Below are positions 47,301-60,000 of a DNA stretch of 64,000 bases, piece by piece; positions within the stretch are counted from its first letter, which is position 1; every line of letters starts with the position of its first letter. Made by a program: the position numbers and the translations under genes. Where the stretch lies: NCBI GenBank assembly GCA_963920575.1, contig OY986970.1, forward strand, positions 26,121,869 through 26,185,868. Reading direction: 5' to 3'. The notes under the pieces are model-generated. The model ran no database searches, was not told the DNA's origin, and worked only from the letters and a program-made list of their open reading frames with translations. The stretch is from Narthecium ossifragum (Eukaryota; Streptophyta; Magnoliopsida; Dioscoreales; Nartheciaceae).

Positions 47301-50269
47301 AGTTATGCAGATCAGAGGCGACGACCGCTTGAGTTCGCAGTTGGCGACAGTGTGTTCTTGCGGGCAGCACTGTACAGAGGTTCTGTCAGGTTTGGCAGCG
47401 GGGGTAAGTTGGCCACGAGGTTCGTCGGGCCGTTTGAGATCGTGGAGAGGGTCGGCGAGGTAGCTTACCGCCTTGATCTTCCTCAGCACATGTCAGCTGT
47501 GCACCTGTTCGACAATAAAATCGCTAATCTCGGGGTGAGATGTTTGCCCATTTTATTGTGATCAAAAGTCGATTTACATGTGGTGGGAGATTGTGAGAAC
47601 AACACTCCTGAGTTCCCTGTATCATCACGAGCTGCATATCTCTTTCTCTTTGGACATGCATACTCATGATGAGACTGGCAACTCATCATTTACATCCCCG
47701 TAGGGAAAACCCCTGATTAAGGATCCGAGACTTAAAATCCTATTACATCATCTAAAAAGGGAAAGGAAGAAGTAGAAGGGTATTGGGTGAAGGCGGAGCC
47801 TCCACCCTCACCTTTGTTGGTGTTGATCTACCTTGGTCTTCCTTCTTAATCTCCTGGGAGTTGCTGCAGGTCTTCAAAATTGATAGAGGCTCGGTTGGGG
47901 GAACCCCAAGAGCTGAAGGATTTGTTGTAGGACCTCGTCGATTTGATGAAGGACTTGCTCTAGGAGTTGGTGGTGGGCTTGCTGTGGATCCTTCAAGAGC
48001 TGCTGGAGGACTTGGTGTCGGACCCTTGGGAGTTGATGCAGGAGTTGCTTTAAGATCTCCAAAAGTTGGTGAAGGATCTCCAGAGTTGAAGAAACTTCAA
48101 GAATCAATAGCCAACTTCCGCGAGTGGATATGGATCCACCCGGGTCTCGTTATTTCTTGAAGAATTTCAAGAATCAATAGCCACTCCCAACGGGTGGATC
48201 GAAATCCACGTGGGTTGTGCTATCTCTTGAAGAACTTCAAGAATCAATAGCCACTCCCAACGGGTGGATCGAAGTCCACGTGGGTTGTGCTATCTCTTGA
48301 AGAACTTTCAAGAACACGAAGAACGCGAAGAACGCGAAGAACAAATTTTAGATTTCCAGAGCTCAATCTCCTCTCTTTTAGAGTGTGGATTTGCTCTTAA
48401 ATGCCTCTAGCTCTGGTCTTTTTTTTGGTCCCCCTGCCTTCACCCGCTCTCCCTCTATTTATAGGTGTTTTGGAGAGGTTTCGGCGGGCTGGTCGAATTT
48501 CGAAAAGTGGTTAGTTGGCTGAGATATTCTCGGTTTGAGAGGAGATTGGAATCTTCTCATTTATTTGGAAGACACGTGTGTGTCAAAGAGCTGAGGGGAG
48601 ATCAAATTCGTTGGGAAATATGGATGTTGTTCCCTCGGAAGTTTTTGTTAACCTACACCCTACCTTATGTTGCTCCTTTGGAACTCTTCCTTAAGCTAAA
48701 CCCTACTCCAAGTCTCCATTTATATGATGCCATGTCACATCTTATCATGCTGATGGAAGGCTTGGACGTAGGTATGCACACTTTTGGCTGATTTTAGATT
48801 TGAATTTTAGTTCGGGGAGTTGAGATTTGGGTGGTTAAGAGGGTAGAATTTAGGTAGTTTGGATTTAGGGTTGGGTATATCAAATCTATTTGAATTCAAA
48901 TTCGAATCATGAATTTGAGTTTCAAATTTTATATGTTTGCTCAAATTTTGAATATTTTATTGAATTTTTAAATATTTGAACATGTCGTAGATAATTTACC
49001 CTAATGCCCTTGGGGCAATGGTAAATTACCAGAATACCCTTTTTTATCGATCATATATGTTTTTGGACCGAAATACCCCCAAAGCAGATAGAGGTGCCTT
49101 TACATATATTTTCGGACCATTATACCCCTAGTTGACCAAAATACCCTCGCCCCCATAGCTTGTGTAGGATGCCATCGAAGCTTTACAAAGGCTGATATGA
49201 GGGTGAAATTACCAAAATACCCTTTTGGTGCTTTGGTTGGTGTAAAGTCCATATGTGTTTTGGACAATAATACCCCTAAAGTAGATGATACTTTAAAGGG
49301 CGGAGGACATATTTGTCCTGTGTACGTGGAAAATATGCATTTTAGAGTAAATGACCAAAATACCCCCGGGGGCTAAATGATCAAAATACCATTTTTCATG
49401 TTTTGGTTTGTATAGGATGCCTTCAAAACCATCATGAACTATTTTGGAATGTTGTAGTTGGGTCAAGCCTATATTTGGCTAGAATGACCAAAATACCCCT
49501 AGAAGGTAAAACTTACCGAAATACCTTTTATGCTTTCGGTTTGTATAAGATGTTATAAAAACCATACGAGGATATTTCTTAGATATTGTAGGAATTCTGA
49601 ACACGTATTTTAGTCAAAATTCCCAAAATACCCCTGGTGGGCAAAATTACCAAAATGCCCCCGAGTCTACTTAGCTTTTGTAGGATGCCGTAAAAGCTAT
49701 ATAGGGTTATGATATGATATTTTAGAGAGTCCAGGAATGTATTTTGCCCTGAATTCCTAAAATACCATTGGGCGGGTAAAATTACCAAAACGCCCTTTGT
49801 TCTCCTGATTTATGTAGGATACCATCAAAATCGTGGAGAATCGCACATAGAGCAATATATGTGCGCTCTATGAGCATTCGGGTCTGTTTGCTTGGTGATG
49901 TGTCTTTGAGGAGTGTTTAAGACGAGTAGGGGCAATTTCGTAAATACTCCAAAATTTGACCTTAGTCAAAATTGGTGTCTACAGCACCCGACTTTTCACG
50001 TGTCGATGCTGAGGAAGTATCACCCAGACCCGTCGCATGTCGTCAGAGTGGACGACATCGAGCTTGAGTCAGACGCGACGTTTGTAGAGCAGCCTGTTAG
50101 CGTACTTGACCGGAGGGATCAGGTCTTGCGGGGCAAGACGATTCCCTTGGTCAAGGTACTGTGGAGGCACAGAGGCGTCGAGGAGATGACCTGGGAGCGC
50201 GAGGCGCGCATGCGGCAAGAGTATCCGCACTTGTTTCCTTCTCGAGGTACCTTTTGTCCTGTCTACTAG
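44350..50269 (+). pseudogene. pol (protease-RT-RNase H-integrase) of the Ty3/gypsy element, broken
   Basis: Frame 1 (to about 45600) holds the aspartic protease ([20 protein letters not shown]) and reverse transcriptase ([32 protein letters not shown], active-site FVDDILIYS). Near 45590 the frame is lost by a small indel; there is also a TAG at 45783. RNase H continues in another frame from 45798 (VYCDASGEGLGCVLMQ, DHKSLRHVF). A TAG at 46578 breaks the zinc-binding region of integrase; the DDE core follows (TMDFVTGLP, VSDRDPRFTS, QTDGQSERTIQILED). The coding sequence is cut at 47505 by a solo LTR and resumes at 49989 in frame once that insert and one target copy are removed, ending at TAG 50267. 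Confidence 0.9.
47506..49983 (+). mobile_element. 2.48-kb solo LTR, family with phased short repeats (copy B), nested
   Basis: Starts TGTTCGACAATAAAATCG, ends GGTGTCTACA, and is flanked by a perfect 5-bp duplication GCACC (47501-47505, 49984-49988) of the host integrase gene. A TATA-like box (CTATTTATAGG) lies near 48455. Before it are tandem ~67-bp copies with CAAGAATCAATAGCCACTCC (48105-48300). After it (48990-49960) there are about a dozen versions of ACCAAAATACCCC and at least five of TGTAGGATGCCATCAAA. No internal region or coding domain, so a solo LTR. Confidence 0.9.
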
Positions 50270-50343
50270 TGTAGCGTTTCCTTTTGTTCCGAGCCCTACC
50301 TTTATCGAATCTCGGGACGAGATTTCCTTTAAGGGTAATAGGA

Positions 50344-52585
50344 TGTGAGGACCCGTCCCTCCTCTCCTGTGGCTCGTTGTGAACCGCAAGGGCAATTTGG
50401 TAAATTGCATTTTGTCGGCTGGTTTCACACTCGCGCTTGTGCACACACTGACCATGTTTGTGGTAATGTTTGCTTAGAATGGTTAGTGGGATCCGGGATC
50501 GAAAGATCTGGACTTAGGCTTGAGTTCTTGCCTAAGTTTAGCTTTCAGCACAAAAAGGATCTATCCTCTCTAGCTAAGAGATCGATCCTCTTGTGCCAGA
50601 AAGTCAAGTGTGATCGTCATGAAGAGATCGATCCTCCCTTGGGGAAGGATCGATCCTTCATAAGTCGGTTCGTTTGCCTATAAAGCAGACGAACCTTCTT
50701 CCTTGAAACCCTTTTGAAATCCGGCGATTTGAGCTCGGATCTTGGGATTTTTGAAGGCGTTGAGGACGATCCAAGGCCTAGCTGCTTGGATTTAAGCTGC
50801 TATTTCTCTGGTAGGTATCCTACCGACATCTCTCTTCGGGGTTTTGAGTTTTTCGGTTTGATCCATGATTTATTGCTTATATCTGATTATATAGTTGTTG
50901 GTTTTCAGTGATTTTACCGGTTTTAGACTCGTGGGGTTCTGATCTATCAGATCCTAGAGTTTCATGAGGTTTGGATGTGTTTTCCGGCGGTATTCCTCGC
51001 CGGAAGTACGCCGGAGAACCCATCAGGATCGATCCCGCTTGAGGAGGGATCGATCCCCTTTGGTGTGTCATGCCCAGCCCGAGCGGGATCGATTCTTCTG
51101 GAGGAAGAGATCGATCCTTTCTGGGTTGAGGGATGACGGGTCCCTGGTTGCAAAGAAGATCGATCCTTCTTGAAGAAGGGATCGATCTCTTTGGTTGACA
51201 GGGACGAATTTTTCCCTAAGTACTAAAGAGATCGATCCTCTTGAGAAGAGGGATCGATCCTTTAGTGGCTGAAGGGTGTTTTTAAGTGGGTTTTGCCCGC
51301 GGGGCTTTGTATGACAGTTTTCTTTACTGTCTTAATACATTGCACATATGTTTAAGCATGTTAGCCCTATAATAGGGCAGTGGTGAACTGGGGGAGTGAT
51401 GACTCCCGGGATGTTTAGAACAAACGGGCGGGTAGTCCTACAGCTTTCCCTAGCCTTGCATGCCGGCGTGCGCCGAGGGCTTTACCTGTTATGTCTATGT
51501 GAGCTGTTGTTTGCGAGGCTGTTTCCCGGTGCAGGTTCGTGGTGGACTGCTGGCAGTTGGTGGGGCTACCACTGCAGCAGTCCCTAGACCTTACTTATCC
51601 GTTCACCATTCCGGGCCGGCAGGATGCCGTGCCCAGACCTTGTTATTTATATCATCACATAATGATGCATGCTTATCTGTTTTATCCTGCGCATGTTCAT
51701 ACATGCATTGTGTTGTGCACTAGTTGCATCTGTGTAGGGCGTTGCCGATCCGGGGTTTTCGGGTAGCCCGGATCTAGCTCTAGAACCGTTGCGGGTAGCT
51801 TGGTCCAGGATCCGATTTGTAGTATTCAGTCGTTTTCCGATGATAGGGTTAGTTTGACCTGAATACATGTTGTTTGATGTTTAGAGGTCGTGTCGGGCTC
51901 GAGCCAGATGTTGTGGGTGCAACCGGTGTTCTTGAGGGCCTCGGAGGGGTCCAGCCCAGGCAGTGTCCGTTCCTACCCGCAGTGGCTACCAGTGTGGGCC
52001 CAGTTCGTTAGGGTGACCACAGCTGGAACCCTGCAGCACTAGGTATATCTAGGATGGGCCCAGTTCTTGAGGGTGACCATGGTTGGGTATTCCTAGGGAC
52101 ACCGGCAAAATGTTATGGGACCCTTGCTGCACACCCAAGTCTTGCTCGAGGGCGACACTGTTGTGTTCCCTCCCTTGTGAGTGTCGTAGTGTAGTGTCCC
52201 TGCTGAGCTTAGTGCTCACTCCTAGCCGGGCTGCGTTTTGCAGGTGCTGGCACTAGCTCTTCTTCTGTCGCCCCTACCGGGCCAGTGTTTGGTGACTTGG
52301 CGGCGTCAGGCGGTGCTTGAGAGGTGGTGATCTTGCAGTCTTACCCTTTTTGTATAGATAGTCTCCTACGGGAGCGATAAATGTATAATTTTTCCTGTTT
52401 TGAGGTTTTGTATATTATGTCAGTTTCTGTCCTTGAGTTTGTAATTTGTGTGAATACATGATGATTATGTTTTGTTAGGGTAACCACTATGATTAGAGGG
52501 AAACCTCGCCAAAATTTTCGCAGTAGGTTAGGTTCCGCTTCGCGTCGCCCGGCCCGGTTGGGCCTACGAGGGTCGGGGCGCGACA
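50344..52585 (+). repeat. 3' LTR of the Ty3/gypsy element
   Basis: Near-identical to the 5' LTR by eye, with small indels. Preceded by a poor purine-rich tract (AAGGGTAATAGGA). It keeps ten exact GATCGATC boxes, plus two mutated ones. High similarity of the LTRs suggests a fairly recent insertion, despite the coding lesions. Confidence 0.92.
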
Positions 52586-53698
52586 CGACGCCCCCACCGA
52601 CCCACCACCGTCGATCCTTGATGGCGCTCCCGACCAGCTTTGTCATCCACCTCGTCGCCCCCTATGCCCGACGCCGACCTCACCGCCGCCGATCCTTGAT
52701 GGCGCTCCCGACCCACCGCCGCCGATCCTTGATGGTGCTCCCGACCCACCGGCGTCGATCCTTGAATGCGCTCCCTGACCTCGTTTCATCTAAGCCACGC
52801 CCCCACCTTTTCTCCTCTCCTCCTGGCCGTCTCCGCCGTGTCCGTGGCTACCCTGATCCACGCCCGATCCGGCTCATCCGTGCCCAAGCCGTCGCCCGAT
52901 CCGGCTCGTCTGCGCTCCCTGACCTCGTTTCATCCAAGCCGCGCCCCCACCTTTTCTCCTCTCCTCCTGGTCGTCTCCGTTGTGTCCGTGGCTACCTTGA
53001 TCAGCGCCTGATCCGGCTCGTCCGTGCCCAAGCCATCGCCTGAGCAGGCAAGATGATCCGGTTCCCGCAGCGCGACCTCATCGACGTCTCCCTCAACATG
53101 ACGCTTCACCGCGTCGGCTCTGGAGGTGGGAGCCGGCCGGATCTGGATCTTGATCTGGATGTGGATCTGTGAGCGGTCGGTGACGGTTCTTGGGATGGGG
53201 GCGGCGGCGGTGGATCTGGATCTGGAGTGTCCGGCGACGGATATGGGGGTGGGGGCGATGGCGGATCTTGATATGGGAACGGCCGGTGACGAATCTGGAG
53301 GTGGGAGCGGCCGGTCGGATATGGAGATGGGAGCGTCTGCGATGGATCTGGGGGTGGGGCGCCGTCGGATCTGGATTTGGGGGCCACCAGCGACGGATTT
53401 GGATCTGGAGCGGCGGTGGCCGGCGACGGATCTGGGGGTGGGGGCAGCGGCGTATCGGGATTTGGGAGCGGCCAGTGAGATCTGGGGGTGGGTGTGGCGG
53501 CAGATCTGGAGGTGGGAGCCGTCTGGATATGGAGGGGGAGGTGTTTTAAGGGATCTGGTGATAATAATAGGAAGATGGGTATAAGAGTCTTTTAAACTCT
53601 AAGATGTTGTTAAATAGTTAAATCTAATGGATGATGTTTTATTAGCAAGATAAGTTCATATAATGGTGCTTTCTACTAAAACTCCAAAAAAAAAAAAA
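52586..53698. other. GC-rich tandem repeats, no gene supported
   Basis: Starts with CACCGCCGCCGATCCTTGAT-type short repeats, then two ~144-bp direct copies (52771-52914 and from 52915) with CTGACCTCGTTTCATC and CCACCTTTTCTCCTCTCCTC. From 53110 to 53540 it is a degenerate GGATCTGGGGGTGGGNGC array. Frames on both strands are repeat by-products. The last 150 bp are AT-rich. Confidence 0.55.
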
Positions 53699-54099
53699 GG
53701 TTGGGTTAATTAAAAATACATCTTTTAAATCATTGTATTTATATAATTATCATTGAAATCCGATTATTTATAAAAAATCTCTTATTTTCCTAAACAAGTC
53801 ACAAAAATGTCCCTAGAGTCACTTCCCTGAATATCCAAGTAATATTCCTTTAATGCAAATGGAGATAGACAAAATGACTATTATACCTTTAGTACTCACA
53901 TGAGTGAATAAATTATACAAGGGTATTTAAGTCATTTCACGTGAATGGGTAGGCATTTAACTAGGGTTCTTAACATAACGAAAGAACATTTTTGTGAATT
54001 TTTTAGGGGAGTCAGGATATTTTTTTATAAATAATCAGATTTCAAAAATAATTTTATAAATATGAAAGTTTCTAAGGATATATTTGTAACTAACCCAAA
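53699..54099. mobile_element. foldback element with ~80-bp inverted ends
   Basis: The left arm (GGTTGGGTTAATTAAAAATA ... GAAATCCGATTATTTATAAA) and the reversed right arm (TTGGGTTAGTTACAAATATA ... GAAATCTGATTATTTATAAA) match over about 80 bp. It ends about ten bases before the left edge of duplicated segment copy 2. GTTTCTAAGGAT occurs both inside the right arm and at the junction (54068 and 54101), a hint of local slippage there. Confidence 0.65.
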
Positions 54100-54109
54100 A
54101 GTTTCTAAG

Positions 54110-57012
54110 GATCCCGCGAATTCTCGCGGATTTGCGGGATCCGGGGTGCGCCAAACGCCCCCACCATTGACGAAGAAGGTATGGAGTTTTTAACCATCTC
54201 TGTCTGTCTTATAGCTGGAATCCATTCTCACCTTTTGTAGCATGTTATTTTAATAAAAGTTGTTGGGGGTTTTCACCCCAAAAACAGTATGCTATGTTTT
54301 ATTGCCCCCCATAAGTAAGACTTATGGGGGGTTGGCCGATTCCCCCTTAATTAATTAACATATGGGTTTTTTACTTATAAATTCCTAAAAACTTCTTAAA
54401 TATCATATATATACCCTTACAATTTTTGAGCTCACGTACATACCCTTCAAAACTTGAAAAAATGATAAACATGTTCGTCGTTTACTTGCCGGCGAATCAA
54501 TAGGGAATATTCATAGCGCCGTTAACGACGCAATGTAAAAAGACGTCATTGCCCTTGGGCTCATTCTTTCTCCTCCCTCACACGATCTCACTCATAGTTG
54601 CCCACGACCTCGCCAGAGATCCCAACGGCACTTCGCTGCAACCTTATCGGAGATCCCAGCGAGCACCTCGCCGCAACCTCGATGATGTTCCTCCTCATTG
54701 GACACCAAATCCACCGATGTTCCTCCTCGCTAGACACTAAACCCACATTCCCTCAAACCCATCACCGCCGCGCGTCCAGATCCGCCGCCTCCGTTGTCGG
54801 GATCGCCGATCAGGCGCCAAGGATCAATTCCCCAAGTCCTCACGACCCTATTTGTGTCAGTCTTGATCTCCGGTGAGCTTTATCCACCATCGATCCATCA
54901 TCGACGTTTCTCAGCCTTCCGATCAAGCTGATCCTGCCATCCATTCAATCATGATCACGATCCAGCCGTCTAATTGCCCAGTCTTTGATCCAACAACTCG
55001 AGTAATTAATTAATTTCCATGGATGAGCATGGGTAAAAAAGTATTTTTGTTAAGTTAAATAGATAGATATAGGGAGACGGAGATTTATGTTTATCATTTT
55101 TTTAACTTTTGAGGAGTATATATATAAACTCAAAAAATATAAAAAATATATAATATATATGTATATTTTTTTGTAGGGATTTGTAAGTAACATCAAGCCA
55201 GGGCATAACCCCACACCAGACTACGATATAATCCAGAGAAACAGCCCTCGCATCATTTCAGAGGGCGTTTGGCTACCGTGGGGAGGTATCCGCGCCCGCG
55301 AGGCGGATTCCAATTTCGCGAATCCGATCAGGATCCGTGCTGGTGCCAAACGCGCGGATCCCGATCATTGAAATTCACGGATTCGCGGGATACCGCGAAT
55401 TCGCGGGATCCGGGGCGCGCCAAACGCCCCCTAACGAATCCTTCGGATACTACCCACCCCGACCGTCTCTTCTACTTCTCTGGACACTTTGAAATGTCCA
55501 CCACATCATCATAGCCGACGAACCCACCCTCCTAAATCCCCTAAATTCTCCCGATCCCGACTCTTCACCCCCACCAAGTCTACCCTCGTACGACCGTATG
55601 GAACATTCTCGGATACTAGGATCTTATTTTTTAGTCAGTTTATTGCTGTTGCAGTTTGCTGGTCCCTCTCCGACGTACGACCGTTCGGAACATGCTCGGA
55701 AACCAGGATCTTATTTTTTGGTCAGTTTATTGCTGTTGCCGTTTGCTGGGTCCCTCTCCGACGACAACTTAAAAGAAAGCAAGCAAAGAGAACCCCTCTT
55801 TCCAACCTCTCCTCCTCAGAAACCCCTCTCTTCCTGCGGCCCACCATAACCCCGGAATAAGTCCTCTTTGGCCGCTCATTTTTTTCCCTCGTTTGACTTC
55901 TTTATTGTCGTTGTCTACCGGCATGGAGACGCCACACTCGAAGACCATTTCCTCCATCGTCCCCATCTACTCCTCTTCCTTTCCCCAACCATCCTTGGAT
56001 ACTCCAGAGCACGCGAGATGGAGCATCCACAGCTCTATCGTCTCCTCCTCGTCCTCGCCCTCTCATCTCTGCCCTCTTCTCTCTCTCTGCCTTCCGCCGA
56101 TCCGCATCCATACTCATATTGCGCTCCGACCACCTCCGTCTGCGGCGCCGGCACGTCCAATCTCACGGTATCCTACCCATTTCTCATCGACGGCAGGCCT
56201 GGCAACTGCGGATACGAGGGTTTCGGCATCAAATGCGTCAACGGAGCCCCCTTCATAACGATCTCCAAGAAGCCGTACCTTGTGAAGAATCTTGACTACA
56301 CCAACCATCTCATCACGGTGGTCGACCCCAGCTATGTTAACATAGCATGCCCCAAGGGGTTCGACAACACCACCATAGATCCCTCCTCCTTGTTCCATTA
56401 CAGCGATGCGATAAAGAACGTACCCATCTTCTTCCAATGCCCCTCCACTCAGTTCGTCTCCACCCCTCCGTTTTATGATATTGGTTGTCAAATTGATGGG
56501 GGGTCAGCGTACTATAGGATTGACAACACGAGCATCCTGGACATGCCTGGCTTCTGCACCTCCCTAGCTTTAGTACCAATGGATTCTGTTGTCGCCAATA
56601 CCTTGGAGAATGGGATGGGGAACTTGACGGCCGCTCTGCAGGAGGGGTTTTCCCTGAAGTGGATGCCCGGGAACGGTTGGTGTGACAATTGCATTAGTAC
56701 AGGTGGATTCTGCGGGTATAAGACATCGTCGCCGGCCGCGCAGACCTGCTACTGTGGCAATGAATCTGTTCTTGGTTCCTGTCCAAACAAAGGTATTATT
56801 GGATCTGGATTTTTCATTCTTTATACACACTTTATAAGTCTTAAACTTCTCCATGTGATCGGGCTTGGTTTATTTGATCCGGAAGTGCCCAACTTGAGAA
56901 TTGATATTTGACAGGGAATAGCTGAAATGATTTTGGATTTTGAGAGTTGTCAAGATCTAAAATACGTGTATAGGTATCCTCACCTTTGTTTGTTTATCCC
57001 TTCGGGAAGCAA
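54110..57012 (+). repeat. duplicated segment, copy 2 (partner 27777-30680)
   Basis: Starts in the middle of a MITE (GATCCCGCGAATTCTCGCGG) whose left half is absent here, and runs through the upstream DNA, the second MITE (55263-55431), the 87-bp promoter repeat and the LRK10L ectodomain exon. Differences from copy 1 are confined to the last ~500 bp, for example TACTATAGG for TACTACAGG and TATAAGACATCG for TATAACCAATCG. Confidence 0.9.
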
Positions 57013-60000
57013 AGTTATGATTGCTTTTGTTTTTTTCATTATTACGTACTACACAACTTTTGAGTTGTAAAAACTTTGTTTGTCACACCAGTTTTGACGG
57101 GCAACATGAAGATGGGGCTGAGGCTGAGGCCTTGGCTTCATTGTTGTAAATAACTCTTAGTTTTTAGACTCAACTCATCAAAAAAAAACTTTTGAGTTGT
57201 AAAATCTCCTATATTGTCTTAAGAGTAGATATTGTGTGTTGTCAAGATCTAATATGCTTTTAAGAGGTGTCCTGATCCGGGGCCAGGGCTGTCTTCCGAC
57301 TGGGCTGAGCTTTGACTTGCTTCAAACTCAGCTCAAGTCAATACAAAGAAGGCTCATTCAAGATCGAGCTCGAGCTCAGCTCGTAATTGATTAGACTAGA
57401 CTCGAGTTCGACTCATGAGCCTCGAAAGTGAGCCTTGGAGCTTAGCAGAGCCTATATAATATATATGTATATGATTTATAGATTATATTATATATGAAAT
57501 GTTAATCGAGCTTCGTTGGTGAGTTTTAAAGTCGTGCCCAAGAGTGGTTGAGTTTGAGCTCTCTAAATATTTGAGCCCTATTTATGGGTTCGAACTCGTC
57601 TTGAATTCGAGCTTGATCGAATTCTCGAATCCAAGCTGAGGCTGATTGAGCTCGACCCCCGGGCAATTCAATTAAAGCTAAGCTCGAACACAACCCTAGT
57701 CCAAATCTGCTTGTGTGGTCAGGAATGTTCACATTCATTTACCCCCTTGGTTATGCAAGCAAATATGTTGGCTAACTGAGATATGAATGGGTATTATTGA
57801 GCAAAGTTTTGGAGTATGCCTGGAATCTATATCAGACTCATCCATTACACTTTTTTGTTTGAAAATACCCCCGAAGCTTATATCTATATTTCAACAATCC
57901 CCTTAGTCTTATTGGTATTTGCTCTCCCTTATTGGTTTCATTTCAAAAAAGTCCCCTGAAGTTAATTGTTTAATTAATGAAAAGATATTTTTAAGAATAT
58001 CATGTTAGAAAAACACGAGAAGACATAAATGTACCTATTGAAATTTTCATCCCATCGAGTCTGAATTTAACTCAAAATAAATTAATCAATCAATTAAGGA
58101 TAAATTAAACACACAAGGGTAGTTTGGTCATTATTCCTTGAGTGGCTTATAATAATTATAAAGTATTAGTAGACATAAACGCCCCTACTGTAATCTCACT
58201 TTCCCCGTGAATCTGAATTCGACCAATAAAAAACAATCGATTAATAAGCGGTTATTTGGTCATTACTTCGTAAGTGAGTTAAAGTAAACATAATTAGTTA
58301 TATTTCAAGGTTATATATGTAATATGAAAGAATGTAGGAGTAAATATATAATATAGCAAGTTTTCAGCGGCACATATATAAATAACCCAAAAATTTAATG
58401 GCAGGGGGCTTTTTGCAAAGAAAGCTAAGAAGAGAGGGAGCAAAATGTAAATATCAATAAGGTAGGGGTTTTATGCAATATAACCTATATGGCAGGGGTT
58501 ATTTGCAAAACAAATGAAAATCTGTCTTTCACTTACCATTCTGCAGCCTTACTGTTTTTACTTTCAAAAATCGAATTTCTATCTTAATTAACACTGTAAC
58601 ACAAGTAATGCGTTATTCTGTGAGGAGAACAAGTCCTGAGTGACCGACCAACTAACAACCGATTCTTTGTATGCAGGAACGAAAATACCACCTTTGGTTA
58701 TCTATATCGTTCCCCCTATCCTTGCTGGGCTTCTTTCAATCTCATTCATTTGTTATTGGCGCTGGCGCAAACGCTGGCGCGGGCTGAAGCAAAGCGGTAA
58801 AAAATGCTCTTTCGCTAAGTAAGTGCTCTTTCTTCAAGCTATTGAAGTATTGAACTCTTCTGTTACACCTCAATCAGAGAAACAGGAAGAGTTACACGAG
58901 CGAAGTCTTTTAAAGTGGGATGCACCCAACGCAAGCAAGCTAGGACAAAATGACAAATATGGGGGGGATTTCACATTATTTGAATTTTCACAAATAGCAG
59001 CTGCCACTGATAACTTCTCGGTTGCAAATAAGCTCGGCGAGGGTGGATTTGGACCTGTATACAAGGTAAAAATTCTATTTTTTGTGTAATCGAGAAAGCA
59101 TCATCCTCATCGGCTTGATCATCATGTCACCCGCATGAATTTCATGAGATGATAGGGTGTAAGACCTTTGGCTCTATTTAGTAAATTTAGCAGATGGGAG
59201 AAGGTAAAATTTACCACTTAAATTTAATTACAGTCTAACAGATAGCATAATTGTGCAAGATTTCTACTTCCAAATTCAGGGTCAGCTAAGAAATGGGCAG
59301 GAAATAGGTGTTAAAAGACTGTCTGCACTCTCTGGACAAGGTCTCAAGGAGTTTGAAAATGAAATCTTGCTTATTGCCAAGCTTCAGCACAGGAATCTTG
59401 TTAGGCTTTTGGGTTGCTGCATTAAAGCAGAAGAAAAACTCTTGGTCTACGAATACATGCCCAACAAAAGCTTGGATCTCTTTCTCTTTGGTTAGTCTAT
59501 CATGTTATATTCCTTGTCAAACTTCAAGTATTGTATTGTATTACAATGCCCAGTCCTCACCATGTTATGCTTGTGGTCCTGTAGACCCAACAAGAGGAGC
59601 ACAACTAGACTGGGACAAGCGTTTCCACATCATCGAAGGAATAGCTGAAGGTTTGCTTTATCTGCATAAATACTCCAGGTTGAGGATTATTCACAGAGAT
59701 ATGAAAGCCAGCAATATCCTCTTGGATGAAGAGATGAACCCCAAGATATCTGACTTCGGATTGGCTAGAATTTTTGGCTCGAATGAAACTGAAGCAAATA
59801 CAAACAGAGTTGTTGGCACATAGTAAGTATAGCAGGGTCGACATTTTCTGCTAAGTCGCCAATATTCCATAGAAAATCATCTCTCATCCTAAAAGTTTAA
59901 GCTGATTGGAAAGAGTCATGAGTTTGTACATTAACGTTTTAACATTCTACTCGTAATTGATGAAATACAGTGGGTATATGTCTCCGGAGTACGCCGCAGA

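Larger units (their letters stand above)
40697..52585 (+). mobile_element. Ty3/gypsy (chromovirus-like) retrotransposon, inactive
   Basis: The element has two LTRs (40697-42912 and 50344-52585), TG...CA ends and a perfect 5-bp target duplication CGACG (40692-40696, 52586-52590). An initiator-Met tRNA primer site follows the 5' LTR. Domain order is gag, protease, reverse transcriptase, RNase H, integrase, which is the Ty3/gypsy order. The C-terminal part (HVSMLRKYHPDPSHV ... MTWEREARMRQEYPHLF) resembles the Tekay/Del lineage. The polyprotein carries a stop in gag, a frameshift after reverse transcriptase, a stop in RNase H/integrase, and a 2.48-kb solo LTR inserted near the end of integrase. 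Total 11.9 kb. Confidence 0.93.

Noticed and set aside
43034..47489. Long minus-strand frames opposite gag and pol
   Set aside because: Antisense shadows of the retrotransposon coding region; the plus strand carries all family motifs.
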